A DNA stretch of 64,000 bases. It comes from Ilyonectria destructans (taxonomy: Eukaryota > Ascomycota > Sordariomycetes > Hypocreales > Nectriaceae). The notes beneath the pieces were generated by a model that was not told the origin of the DNA, made no database searches, and saw only the letters and a list, made by a program, of their open reading frames with translations. Below, piece by piece: positions 1-11,304 of this stretch; the stretch's first letter is position 1, and every line of letters begins with the position of its first letter. Both the position numbers and the translations under genes were made by a program. Location of the stretch: the NCBI GenBank assembly GCA_020740775.1, contig JAHEWK010000005.1:1922001-1986000 (forward strand), in the 5' to 3' direction.

Positions 1-1592
1 TGCGTGGTATCCCTCAATCTGTCGCGCAGAGTCTCCAGGAAAAGACGGTGGCTCGCACGAAGGTCAACCGCCTGGCACGAGATGTAAATGTGGCAAGCGC
101 ACATATGAGCAACCAGATCCGCGGCCTCCATAGTTCTCCGGGCTGAGAGAAGTGCCATAGAGTTGATGCCCTGGTTGTGCATCTCGGCAGACATGATGTG
201 GGATGAGACGGGGTGCGCAAGCGCTGCCAGCTCCGTCATGTACGCAGCCATGTTAACGTCGATGCCCTTCATGGTAAAGTTCTCCTTGTCGCTGACGTTT
301 AGGTTGGCCTCGAGGCCGTTGCTAGTGCAGGGGTTGATGATCTCGCTGACCTGGGAGAAGAGCATACGTCCAATCATCTGCAGCGCCAGGCGCGTCTTGT
401 CCATGGCAGAGGTGATGACGACGGCCTGGAAATTTCCTCCTGAATAGACCTCTCCCACCGCCTTGCCATCTTGCTCCGATGCATCAACCAAGGGGTTATC
501 CGACGTGGAATTCAGCTCCACAGAGATCTGTCGCTGGGCCAGAAGGAGGTCCTCCAGGTAAGGCCCAATCCACTGGGGGCTCGTCCGCGTGGAATACCGA
601 TCCTGCCAGAGTCCCTCGCCGGTTCTCTTTCGGTTATCCAGACCAACGACAAAGCTGGAGCCGCGCAGGAAGCTGCGAATGTTTGCTGCGGCCTCAATCT
701 GGCCAGGGTGTGGTCGTACAGCATGGATAAAGGGGGTTGCCCACTCAACGTTGCCGCCCATGCTTTCGGATGCGAAGGCCGTCAACATCTGGGCCATAAC
801 GGCGAGCTGCTGTGCGTCGTGGAGCACAAGACTGGCTAGGGACACGGAGGGCGCAGTGCCGTTAATGAGACCAAGGGCCTCCTTGGGGCCAAGGCCGCTG
901 GCTGAGAGACCGCTCTGTTGAAGCGCCTCGGATGAAGGCATCACCTTAGCCGCTTGGCCCTCGCCAACCTGCACGAAGATATCGGGGTTCCCGGTTACCG
1001 CGCCAGCAATGTACGACATAGGCATGAGATCGCCCGACGCAGAGATGGTGCCCCGGATCGGCACCAGGGGGGTGATATCGTGATGCAGCAACTTCACCAG
1101 CCTCTGGAGGACCTCAAGCCGGACAGAACTCTGGCCTCGCATGTTCTGGTTGGCGCGGGCGACAATGGCTCCGCGCACCCACTCGGGCGGCATGACGTGG
1201 GAGGGCTCGCGTTCCGAGTTGCTTCCAGGGGCCTTGTCGAGGGATGTGATGATGGCGCTCTGGGTGTGCTGCAGGACACCGATCTGGTTTTCGATCCAGT
1301 CATCGGTGCGCACGTCAGCGCTGCCGCCAAAGCCAGTGTTGACTCCGTACACGACATACTTGTTGGCCAGGTAGTTGTTGAGGGCGTCGACGCTCAGGGC
1401 GATGCGGCGAGCGAGGTCCTCGTCCTGGCTGATCTCAGGCTTAACACCATAGCGGGCCACGGCAATTATGGAGGAAATGTCAAGGCTATTGCCGTCCAGG
1501 ACAATCTTACTCTTGCCAGTCTTGAGATCCTGCAGGCGCCGCCATATACCCAGCGTCGAGGTGGCGTGGGCCGGCGTCTCGAAGGTCTTCAT
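1..1592 (-). CDS. Aromatic amino acid ammonia-lyase (PAL/HAL family), 3'-truncated by window edge
   Basis: Reverse-strand frame open from the ATG at 1590-1592 to the left edge (530 codons seen; C-terminus lies outside). The Ala-Ser-Gly triad that cyclises to the MIO prosthetic group sits at about residues 185-187 in ISASGDLMP. The catalytic-loop Tyr is in YGVNTGFGG (about residue 82). The N-terminal VLDG and the later NPL and NQGINSM segments also fit the family. The enzyme removes ammonia non-oxidatively from Phe/Tyr (or His) to give a cinnamate-type acid. The CQAVDLRA segment near the edge resembles the PAL branch (CQALDLRA), so I favour PAL over histidase, but substrate is inferred. No intron is needed. 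The frame stays open upstream of 1592 to beyond 1700 without an ATG, so 1592 is the first usable start. Confidence 0.9.
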   Translation of the reverse strand, partial: MKTFETPAHATSTLGIWRRLQDLKTGKSKIVLDGNSLDISSIIAVARYGVKPEISQDEDLARRIALSVDALNNYLANKYVVYGVNTGFGGSADVRTDDWIENQIGVLQHTQSAIITSLDKAPGSNSEREPSHVMPPEWVRGAIVARANQNMRGQSSVRLEVLQRLVKLLHHDITPLVPIRGTISASGDLMPMSYIAGAVTGNPDIFVQVGEGQAAKVMPSSEALQQSGLSASGLGPKEALGLINGTAPSVSLASLVLHDAQQLAVMAQMLTAFASESMGGNVEWATPFIHAVRPHPGQIEAAANIRSFLRGSSFVVGLDNRKRTGEGLWQDRYSTRTSPQWIGPYLEDLLLAQRQISVELNSTSDNPLVDASEQDGKAVGEVYSGGNFQAVVITSAMDKTRLALQMIGRMLFSQVSEIINPCTSNGLEANLNVSDKENFTMKGIDVNMAAYMTELAALAHPVSSHIMSAEMHNQGINSMALLSARRTMEAADLVAHMCACHIYISCQAVDLRASHRLFLETLRDRLRDTT

Positions 1593-3479
1593 GATGGAAG
1601 CTGGAAAGCTGCAGTCGTAGCCAGCAATTAGGACGTCAGCACCCGTTCCCGGTCTTATATTCCGTCTAAGCCCAACGGAGGTGGCGAGGAGGGATGGATG
1701 GAGAAAAGGAGGGTCTGAGGTGGGAAACCGTTGAGTCCACGACGTGGCCCCGGAATGTCGGTATTTATTTTCTGGGGAAATCTCAAAAAAAGCAAGACAA
1801 AACGCCGGAAGTCGGAGCTGCAAGCCCCAATGTAAGACTCAGGAGAAGTCACAGATGGAGATTTATCAGTGGCTGGACCGAATTGGCTTGGGTCTGGTCC
1901 AATGTCTTGGGTCCGTTGCTCGTGGGCGTTTTTTTATGGGAACGGGGCTGGACGGGAGGTGTTTGTGGCTTCCACATGAAAACCCTGGAAAAGGAGATTG
2001 TGTAACGATCTCTCACCTTGGACGCCTCAGACAGGAAGCGATGCAGGAAGATCAATAAGCGGTGAGACGTCCTGTCAGCCGTCGGGAGGCAGAAAAAAAA
2101 GAAACGCCTCGCCTGTCACTCGGTCTTGTAAGAAGACAGGAACAATTCCCATCGGAAACCCACGGAAGCCAGAATCGGCCATGAATCAATTCCCTCCTCT
2201 CCATAAGGCTTAGGGTCATTTATTAGACCTTTATAGTTTGCAAACTCAAAAGCCCAGTGCTGTCAAGCTTTAAGCACTTCTGCACCGTTAGTTTGCTACC
2301 TTGTGTATCAGCGAGCATGATGGACCGCATCCATCACACTGCTTGAGCTGCAACAGACCAACTGGGCGGGGTCCGAGCAAGCAGCCGCTGCATCAGACAA
2401 TCGAGCTCGACTCATCAGAGACAGCAGCTTCAGGTTGCCCCTTAGTGAGGTGGCTACTGCGACGCCATTTACGCCACACGCAACGGGTTACGTGGACCCT
2501 GAGGATCGACGGTTGATGGCTAGTCGGGCTTGGTTAGGAATTACGTTTTCATTCCCCTAGGTCTGACTTTGTTTGTTTATTTACCGCCTGTCAGGTTAGG
2601 TGGAAAGATTGTTAATTAGATCGGCCATGCTCCGGTCGTTTGTGCCAGTTCTCACGACGCCGCTGGACTAAAATTGTGTCTGCAGACGCCCATTTGCCGG
2701 GTCCTTGGTTCAAAGGTCAGATAAGGAATTCAGCGCGGTAGTAGACACTGAGACATGTCATCACCCTGAGACACCCTCACGCTATCATTCCATTCAAATA
2801 CATCGTTCACTGGCACTTCGGTTTATTGTTCAAAAGACTTCATGATTGTAACATGTAAGCTACATATACATGCAATGCCCTAACCGCATATCTACATCGA
2901 CCCTTGGGCCGCTTGTGCAATCGCCATGTCCCATTGTAACCCATCCCCCTCGTATGCCTCCTCAGTCCCCCAATATCATCCCAGCCCTTGACCATGCAAT
3001 TCCATGCTACCGTGTCTGTCATGTTGTGTGAATGGATCGCGACAAACGCCCCAGTATAGTATATGCAGTTCCATTCCAGGAAAAGAACAAACAAGAAGAA
3101 GAAGAAAGTGCCAAACCATGCCGCTATACGCCGTCGCATGCAGTTCATGTAATGGAGTTCGAACGAAAAGTAGGTACGAAGATTAATCATCTCAAAAAAG
3201 AAAGACCGCTCGGGAAATGCGACCATCAACCACTTAAGTAACCAAACACGCGAGGTATCTTTGTTGCTGTTTTCTGTGCCGGGGGTGGGAATCTGTATCG
3301 AGATGCGCAAAATGGAGCTGAGAATGGGACCCGCCTCAAAGGGTGCCAAATGTTGTGAGCTCGTGGAGCTAAAAAAAAGTCATGGAAGGGTCCGAGATGA
3401 TGTTGTCGGTTTCAGAAGGGCGCATTATGTGCAGGCGATGCAGCGTGTCGTAGATTGAACCGGTAGCAGGGTGGATTCT
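1593..3479. other. Intergenic: lyase promoter and Dbf4 3' flank
   Basis: No gene supported. Open frames here lack ATG starts or family resemblance. The longest, on the minus strand at 2840-3349, begins with TTG and lies where the Dbf4 3' UTR should be. Both flanking genes are on the minus strand, so the left part should hold the lyase promoter. Confidence 0.6.
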
Positions 3480-5539
3480 TTACCACCCGTCGTCTTCATC
3501 CGATCCTGATGAGTATTTCGGCATTCGCTTTAGTTGAACCAGCAAAGAGTCCAGCTCGGTCCAGTTGTCATCGTTCTCGGCAAACTTGCGGTGCTTTCGA
3601 GACAGGATGTGCTAGAAGACATGTTAGCTTAATTCAAGTGCCATCCTCTGATTGCTCAAACTCACCTCATCAAAGTCGCGGAACTTGTCCTGGCAGTTCT
3701 CGCAATAGCCAGGCTTGAGGTCCTTCTTGCTCTTCAAGGATGACGTGTGTGTCTTTCGCTCCTTGTTCTCCGTGGTCTTCTGGTTCTCCTCTTCCTGGAC
3801 CTCGGCAGGACGCGAAGTGTGTCGACCCATCGTGGTCGATCTGCTAGATGCGACATCCATCGACACCTCAGCCAGGCGGCGCGAGCTCACATCATGAGAG
3901 GCGGGGGCAGCCTTCTGAAGCACCTTTCGCTGGAGACCGTGAACCTCCTTGCTGGTTCCGGCCTTGGCCCCATTGACACCAGACGTAGATGAAATCATCT
4001 GCGAGCGGATAGCCGAAGTGATGTTAGACGGCTGAACACCTGACGCCACGGGTTCGCCAGCGAATAGGCGCCCGGTGCCAGCACGGCTGGTAAAGGCGTT
4101 TTGTCCAGTCTGCTTTGACAATGTCGCCTTGGCCGGGTTGAAAATCTCTGTGGGAGTCACGGCACGGGCCTTGTTGTGGCCGTCTTCCATTTCCGTCAGT
4201 GATCGCTTCCCTGTTACAGGCACCGGCACTGGGATTTGGGGGGGCTTCAGAATGGGGACAGAGTCTTCTCGCTTAGCAGCGCGAGCCTTTTCTTGCTCGC
4301 GTTGCCGGCGATGTTCCTTGTCCGGGACCTCAATCTCCTCCACGAATGGGCAGCGACCGTTGCCGACACTTCGGAACTGCGGCCACTCTCCGTCGGCCTT
4401 GTTGGCCACCTTGGGATACTCGCGAACCATGATAGGTTTTTGCTTCTCATCCATATCCCAGATATAAAGGTGGGGACCCTTGAAGTAGCACAATTCCCGG
4501 TTGACGGCAGTCGGGTCCCGATCCGAAGGACCATTCAGACGCTCGTTGTGCAACAGCTGAAGCAGATTGGGCTCGTGAGACTTGGAGGTTCCGTAGTGCC
4601 CACGGGTGGCGGTGGACCTGGAGCTGTAAGAGTTGCTGTGGCTGGTCTCCGACTCAAGAAGAACCGACAGCATGGTCTGGAACTTGTCCAACGACCAAAT
4701 CTTCTTTCCCATTTCACGAGCCTTGTGCAGAACATCATTGTTCCTCGCCTTACTTCGCTTCGTAGGGTCATCTAGCTGTTGTGACCGCATGGGTGCATTT
4801 CGGAACTCGAATAGAAGCTTGCGTCGAGCCTCTGTGTTTCGATCCAGCAACGAAGGGTTGATGGTCTGGGGTTGTTCCTCGGGCTCGTGCTCATCATGGT
4901 GCTGTGGTTGTTCAGGTTCTTGCTCAACCTCGGCCCCAGACCTTTCGGGTGGTATCGATCGGGTGGTAACGACGTGGGTGACTGCAATTGAGAAGAAGGG
5001 TTCCTGACGCTGCATTGGGAGTTAGCCGGTGCTTGAAAATATTTTTTGACAAGGGTAAAACATACAGCACCAAGATAGGTGACTCTCTTGGTTAGCCTAG
5101 CCCGAATATCATCTGGGATACTCTCGAAATAGAAGACCATCTTCGGGAATTTAGCCCGATGATGCTTCTTCCACTGCTCTTTTTCAGTGTCCGCATCTTG
5201 ATTCCTGGAAGTCGAGGCGGTTCTTGAGGAACGCTCCTTGGTGACAGGACGCGTAGCTCCACGCTGGACGAGGACCTGGGTGCGGACTGGCCGTGTTGGC
5301 GACCGCATGGCACGCTGACTGCCATTGTCGAGAACCTGCTTCTTCAAAGGCGGAGGCTGGCCATAGGGCTCCTCACGCTGGATGGTAGCGTAGGAGCGCT
5401 TCTGTTTGGCGTAGGCAGCCAGGGTGGAAGCTCCTCGCAAAGGCGAATTGGCGACATTCGGGTTGTTTGTGAGCGGGCCCCGTCTCGAGGACATGGCCGA
5501 GATGGGAACAGGCGTGGGCGATAGAGATATGGTGGCCAT
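3480..5539 (-). CDS. DBF4: Dbf4, regulatory subunit of the Cdc7 (DDK) replication kinase
   Basis: Three exons: 5539-5066, 5009-3666 and 3611-3480, giving 649 residues. Introns 5010-5065 (GTATGT...CAG) and 3612-3665 (GTGAGT...CTAG) restore one frame. All three family motifs are visible. Motif N is BRCT-like, ending in VTHVVTTR, and is formed across intron 1. Motif M around residues 310-370 contains FKGPHLYIWDMD, KPIMVREYPKV and GRCPFVEE. The C-terminal Dbf4-type zinc finger spans intron 2, with CENC followed by H-x5-H in HILSRKH. The protein activates Cdc7 to phosphorylate MCM helicase at replication origins in the nucleus. N- and C-terminal linkers are basic and disordered. A tandem ACGCG sequence lies 160 bp upstream of the ATG (see finding). 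The Aspergillus counterpart is NimO. Confidence 0.95.
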
Positions 5540-5700
5540 AAAATGACTCCGTCAGCATGCTCTGGGGGGAGAAACCAGAGCAAGAGTCAGTTCAAAGAGG
5601 AGTGCACGGCGTTGCTAAGCGTTGCTAAGGCGTGGGTGGTTGCTGGTTGTTGGTTGGTTGGTGACGAGGAGGGGCTGGGGAGGAGGAGCCGTGAAGAAGC

Positions 5701-5710
5701 ACGCGACGCG
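5701..5710. promoter_or_regulatory. Tandem MCB-like element upstream of DBF4
   Basis: ACGCGACGCG contains two overlapping ACGCG cores. In yeasts MBF recognises ACGCGT-type sites in G1/S genes. The position, about 160 bp upstream of the DBF4 start codon, is suggestive. Function here is inference only, since the full ACGCGT palindrome is absent. Confidence 0.3.
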
Positions 5711-6713
5711 GAGGGCGACACGTCGTGTTGGCGAGGCGGCAGAGGAGAGAAAAAGAGGGTAAAAGCTGCTACCAAGACATGAGCGGCGGTGGAGGCGACG
5801 ACCAGAGAGAGGAGGAGGAAGACTGAGACAAAGAGCAAAGCCGACGAGACCGGAGGCGGATGTTTTTGTGCGGTCGGCCTGCTGGTGGTGGTGGTGGTTG
5901 GCAGTGGTGGTTGCGTGGGAGGAAACTGGTGTTGTTGGAGACCGAGACTGGGAGTGGAGCCCTCTTCGCCCTCTTCGCGCTTGGCACAACAGCGCTATGC
6001 CTGCTTCGGCCGCCCTTCCACTCAGCGTCCACTCAGTGGTAAAAACACGCACGGGCCCGGGTGGCTGCACCAGCAACCAACCCAAGCCCGCCAGCAACCG
6101 GCCCAGCACCATTTCCGAAAACTGACCAAAATGCGACTCTGCCGCGATAAACAAGTCTGTGATTACACAAACACAGGCCACCAGGCCGCAGGGCTAGGGT
6201 GGAAATGAAGCCTGTCTCCATATGTGAATGTCAACAACAGAGCAACAGAGAGAGGACTCGGTTGTTCCGCATCCAGATCCACATCAACATCGGCAGCACG
6301 GCTTTCGTGCATGGCACATTACATTAAAATAAGTAAAAAATTAAGAAGCAATCATCCATCCGTTGACGTGTATGTACCCATTACCCACGTATTTGCGGGA
6401 ATGGCTGCATTGCATTGCATTGACCATTGGCTTCATCATCCCTCTCGCGCATATCCCTCGCCCTGTCTCCCGCTGTTGTTGGTCAATTCATTAATCCTCC
6501 TCGCACACCGACTAGCTAGCCTCTCGTCGAGCTTCCGGGTAGCCTCGGTCACCCGCAAACAAACCGCCACCCTTTGACAGCCGCATCCCCGCCGCCGCCA
6601 GCTCTATCTAATCTTGATACGTAAAGACACCACCGAAAACACCACCAAAAGACTCATCGTCCGGGTACGGAGCAGAGCCGAGACGAATTCTTCACTCGCT
6701 TTGCGTTACTTAG

Positions 6714-6747
6714 ATACATACATACACACATACACACATACGTACGT
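6714..6747. repeat. Microsatellite, (CATA)/(CACA) type
   Basis: Imperfect run of ATAC and ACAC units ending in cgtacgt, in the leader region about 100 bp before the ICP55 start codon. Confidence 0.8.
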
Positions 6748-6842
6748 GCCCAATTCCACCCTCCTCCGTCCCGTGCCCCTCCTCACTTTCACTGCTCCCC
6801 CTCCGGTTTTTGTCTCTCAACCCAATTCCTCCAGGCCTAAAA

Positions 6843-8451
6843 ATGAAGCTCCCTCGAGCTCCATTCCGGAGCCTCGATCCGTACACCTCCATACCCTTCC
6901 GAACCGCAACTCGTCGACCACGAGCGCCGTCCACAGTAGCAGCGACAACCCCCGCAGCAGTCCGCAACTTCAAACTCGCCGCCTCTGCTCGTCGGCATGG
7001 CCAACATCTCTCAGCCGGCCGCCGCTGCTATGCCACTTCCGTCTCCGCCGCCGAGTTGAGATTCGGCCAGCCTGTCTACGAGACGCATCCTCACATCCTA
7101 AAACCCGGCGAGCGTTCGTCTCCCTTGCCCCCTCGAGGCCAATGCTAGCCCGCGACGCCCTGCTGACGAGTCCTCCCTCACAGTTACGCCCGGTATCACG
7201 GCCCAGGAATATGCCGACCGCCGCGCCGCCCTCGCCGACTCCATGACCGAAGGCAGCATCGCGGTGCTGCACGCCGCCTCCCTCCAATACAAGTCCGGCG
7301 CCGTCTTCCACGCCTACCGCCAAGAGTCTAACTTCCTCTACCTGACGGGCTGGCTGGAGGGCGATGCCATTGCCGTGGTCGAGAAGACGGGACCGAACCT
7401 GGGCGACTACGCCTTCCACATGTTCGTCAAGCCCAAGAACCCCCGCGATGAGCAATGGTCCGGCTACCGCAACGGTATCGAGGCCGCCCGTGACGTCTTC
7501 AACGCCGACGAGGCGCACTCCATCGACGAGGCGGAGTCGCTTCTGCCCAAGCTTCTCGAAAAAGCCAAGCTTGTCTACGCCGACTTCCAACCGTCCAAGA
7601 ACAACCCGGCCAACTGGCTGTGGCGCTTCTTTTCCGGCCGCGAGTCCCGTCCCACGCGAACGCCCCTCTTCTCCGTGATGAACAAGCTTCGCGTCATCAA
7701 AAGCCCCGCCGAGGTCGCCAACATGCGCCTCGCGGGCCAGATCTCCGGGCGCGCCATCACCGACGCCATGCGCCAGCCCTGGAAGCGCGAAAAGGATCTG
7801 CATGCCTTCCTAGACTACCAATTCATCGTCAATGGGTGCGATGGTCCCGCGTATATCCCTGTTGTCGCCGGTGGCGAGCGCGCTAACTGCATCCACTACA
7901 CGGTCAACAACAGCACTTTCAAGGAGAACGAGTTCATCCTCATTGACGCCGGCGGCGAGTACGGCACTTACATCACCGACATCTCACGTACGTGGCCCGC
8001 CTCGGGCAAGTTCACGGCTGCCCAGCGCGACCTCTACGAGGCGGTCCTCAAGGTCCAGCGCACAAGCGTTGCACTGTGTCGCGCGAGCGCCCGCATGTCT
8101 CTGGAAGACATTCACAACATCACTGCCCGCGGCCTCGTTGACCAGTTGCGCGCTATTGGCTTCAATGTCTCCATGAGCAGCATCGACCAGCTGTTCCCCC
8201 ACCACGTCGGTCACTACATTGGCCTCGACGTGCACGACTGCCCCGGCTACAGCCGTCGCGAGATCCTGCGCCGTGGTCACTGCGTCACCATCGAGCCGGG
8301 CGTCTACGTTCCCAACGATGAGAGGTGGCCTGCCGCGTTCCGGGGCATGGGTGTGCGCATTGAGGACAGCGTGTGTGTCGATGATGATTCACCATATGTT
8401 CTCAGCACCGAGGCTGTGAAAGAGGTCGACGATATTGAGGCTCTACGATGA
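6843..8451 (+). CDS. ICP55: Icp55, mitochondrial intermediate cleaving aminopeptidase (Xaa-Pro aminopeptidase family, M24B)
   Basis: Two exons, 6843-7113 and 7184-8451, give 512 residues, close to yeast Icp55. The 70-bp intron (GTTCGT donor, CTGAC branch, CACAG acceptor) joins KPGE to LTPG, a conserved junction in the family. The first about 70 residues are rich in Arg/Ser/Ala with no acids, as in a mitochondrial presequence. An aminopeptidase-P N-domain follows (RQESNFLYLTGW), then the pita-bread catalytic domain. Metal ligands are visible: Asp345 and Asp356 in IDAGGEYGTYITDIS, the His in HHVGH, and Glu in TIEPGVY and VRIEDS. The enzyme trims one destabilising residue from imported proteins after MPP cleavage, raising their stability. 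An extra start codon upstream was not needed. Confidence 0.93.
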
Positions 8452-9090
8452 CATGTACAATGATTAAATAGACGTAAAAGTGTACAGTACCTGTAAGTAA
8501 AAGTACAAGATATCATGACGGAGCAATCTACGACCAATCCATGCCCATTTTCTCTAGTTCAGTTACTTCATGTAACCGACTTGCTACCTATTGCGAATCT
8601 TAGACCACGGCCACCAGGATTATACGAATTGTCCAATCGAGAAATATCATTTCCAGTGTCATTAATAGATCATTCCATAACCAAAGCCACCTTGCTAGGT
8701 ATAGTTTATAGCCGCCAATCATAGACTCTGTATAATTCATCGACAAGTCATTCCTCTAGGGTAACGTCCACCTGAAATCCAATCCCAACACAACCCTTGT
8801 TAGCCCCAGATAAGCTGTGAAACACAACAGTCGCATCTAATAAAATAAACAGCCCATATAACATCTCATCACCCGTGGCTCTATTATGCACGCAAGGGTA
8901 GAAAGCACCATACACACACACCGCATATGCACCAAAGCTTACAATCAAGGCTGAAGCCCGAGACAACGAATAAGCAAAGCAAACCAAAAATGTACGAGAA
9001 ACAGGATGAGGAGTGTGTACGGCACGAATCATCTCTGGGGTATATTTTATACACAATCCCAAGTAACCTTGGAACAAAGCAATGTCTATT
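8452..9090. other. Convergent 3' flanks of ICP55 and the bHLH gene
   Basis: AT-richer sequence between two convergent stop codons. It probably holds both 3' UTRs and polyadenylation signals. The minus-strand frame at 8748-9077 starts with TTG and resembles nothing. Confidence 0.6.
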
Positions 9091-10784
9091 TCAGCAGAAC
9101 CCTCTCGGGTCGAAGAGGGTTCGGCTGTGGTTGGGCATCAGGAATGGCTGTCGGGCCGAAGCACTGAGCAGCTGCTCAAACGCCTGAAGTCGCCGGGCGA
9201 GCTCCTGGTGCTCCTTCAAAATGGACCTGTTGCGACGTTCTAGGTATTGGATGTATTCGGTGGCCTTTGTTAAAACAGTCCCCTGGAAAAGTTGTCAGTC
9301 ATCGCGAACGAAAAAGAATGGCCATTGCCAGTAGATGGGCAGTTTTTGACTGACCTTGCTCACTTTGGGGGCTCTTTGTGGATTTGAAGACGACTCTCCG
9401 TCGTCTTCTCCATCCTCAGGTATGGACATCAAAGCCGGCACGGCGTCGCGTAGCTCTGCAATCTTGTCCTTGAGGTTTGTTCTATATTTTCGCTCAATGT
9501 CGTTATGAGCTGTCCGATCCCCAGCCTTGAGCTTGTCCTTGCCCTTGTCTGACATGGAGTGATGGAGCCCAGAGGAGCTTAAAGCCGTGGAGCCGTCATT
9601 GGAGGAGGTTTCACGCTTGATGTCCGCGCCTAGAGCCTTGGAGCTGTCGGCTGGTGTTGGGGTCTGGCTTTGGCTGTGATCCCCAACGCCGAGGATGGAG
9701 TCGATGCTGGCGTTGAACTCTGGGGGCAAGCCAGTTCCCAAGCCAGCACCGAACCCGAGGCCAAATCCACTAGGGGGCATGAAACTCGCCGGTGTTCGGC
9801 CAGTATTCATGGCAATGGCCAGGAGGCGCCGCTGCTCGTCGTTGCTCAGAACCTGATTAACTTGGTTGCCAACGCCGGGCATCGCCTGTTGATACCCCCC
9901 CATTCCCATGCCTCCCATGCCTCCTATGCTTCCCATGCTTCCCATACTTCCGGGGCTTTCACCAACTCCGAAAGGCTGGTCCATTCGCAGACCGGGTTCT
10001 GGCCTCTCCCAACTCAGGGGAGTAGAATAAAGGCCCTCTCGCGGGGGCACTTCTGGTGGTGGCATGGTCTCAATTTTGGCCAAGTGCTCCTCTAGATTAA
10101 TGGAGTCAAAGCCCTCTTCATCGTCGGACAGCGCATTATCGAGGGCGTTGTCGTCGAGGAAGTCGGCACCCTTGAAAGCGGGCGCGGAGGCGTAAAGGCC
10201 TGTTCCGAGACCTGGCGTCGTTGATGTTGTCGCATATGCGGGTCTTGAAGTATTAATTAGTCGAATTCTGAAATAGCCGGGAGGAATGCAAACCTGGTCT
10301 GATTCGTCATGTCATAACGCTTGGAAAAGTCAATCTCAAAACTTCCCATTCTGTCGGCTTCTTCATCGTCAAATTGAATCCAGTAGTCTAGCGACTCTAA
10401 AGCGGATTCGGCGTCAACCTTGGTGCGCTTCCTTTCATGCGCATCCTTTTTCCGTTGGTGTTGGTGGCTTCGTGGGTGTCCCCTCGTAGGTAGGGATGTT
10501 TTGTGCTGGGTGTAAGGCGACGGCATGGGGGCTTGTGTAAAGGAGATGTCGGACGGGGCAGTCGAGGTGTTATCGTATGTCGGGATGGTGGCTCCCGACG
10601 GCGCCGAGGTCCGGTCGGAGAGGCCAATGTTGGCTTCTAATCCCGTTGGTCGCCATGATGCGGGATCTGGTTGCTGTTGGGGGACGGCGCCGGCCGACGA
10701 TTCGGCATTCTGGTCCACCGGGTTCAGTGTTTGATTGTTTGGCACCGAAAAGAAACTGAGAAGATTAGGATCCATCGCTAACAC
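9091..10784 (-). CDS. SREBP-type bHLH transcription factor without membrane anchor
   Basis: Exons 10784-10294, 10243-9355 and 9282-9091; 523 residues (514 if the second Met at 10775-10777 is used). Introns 10244-10293 (GTTTGC...CAAG) and 9283-9354 (GTCAGT, CTGAC branch, CCAG) restore the frame. The second lies inside the HLH. The basic helix reads HNDIERKYRTNLKDKI: the Tyr three residues after the Glu, in place of Arg, marks the SREBP class that can bind sterol-regulatory elements as well as E-boxes. A long acidic, Ser-rich loop separates helix 1 from helix 2 (TKATEYIQYLERR), which runs into a short leucine zipper. The N-terminus holds a basic patch (HQHQRKK), an acidic segment and a Met-Gly repeat at about residues 210-230. 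The protein ends soon after the zipper, so it lacks the two membrane helices of Sre1/SrbA and may resemble the SrbB type. That assignment is inference. Confidence 0.85.
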
Positions 10785-11280
10785 GGCATCCCCAGGCCAC
10801 GGAGGCCGAATGTGGTCAGAGATGGGGGGATCTCGTGTCAGCGGCCCGGAGAAGGCTCACGCCAGCTCAATTCGTGCAAGACGGCGAGGGCGACGAGAGG
10901 GGGTCGCGGCGGGCGTGATTGTCTCAGTGGGCCAACAGGCTCATCCGGGAGAGGGCTCGAGGGGATCGAAAGGGGCGTCGCGAAGGCGATGAGGGCGTTG
11001 AGGAGTTGTTAAGGTCAACGCGGAGGTGCGCGGGAGGCAAGCCGATGGTCGCCGGGTGCGGTGGTGGAAGTGGGAGTCCCGCAAACGCAACTGGGGCGAT
11101 GGAGAGAGATTTGTCGACGGCGCTGACGCTGAGGGTTTGCTGATGGATGTTGGGAAGTTGGAGACTGGAGACTGGAAACGGAAGACTGGAGACGACACAG
11201 CGAGGTGGGGTGTCGTTAAGATTGATGCCAGATCTAGAGGATGAGCTTAACTTGGGTCGCGAGACGGAAAATGGCGGAAG

Positions 11281-11304
11281 CGGCGACGGCGACGGCGACG
11301 GCGA
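11281..11304. repeat. CGGCGA hexanucleotide microsatellite
   Basis: About four consecutive copies of CGGCGA (GACGGC) in the bHLH upstream region. Confidence 0.8.

Larger units (their letters stand above)
5540..6842. promoter_or_regulatory. Divergent intergenic region between DBF4 and ICP55
   Basis: 1.3 kb shared upstream region of two divergently transcribed genes. It holds a near-tandem 10-bp repeat (gcgttgctaa, 5610-5629), purine-rich and GGTT-rich tracts, an ACGCGACGCG sequence at 5701-5710 and a CA/TA microsatellite at 6714-6747. Overlapping open frames on both strands are low-complexity and not conserved-looking. No gene called. Confidence 0.5.

Noticed and set aside
2840..3349. 169-codon minus-strand frame with poly-Phe stretch
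   Set aside because: Starts with TTG, lies in the expected DBF4 3' flank, and shows no motif.
8748..9077. 109-codon minus-strand frame with hydrophobic segments
   Set aside because: Starts with TTG inside the bHLH 3' flank; no resemblance to a family.
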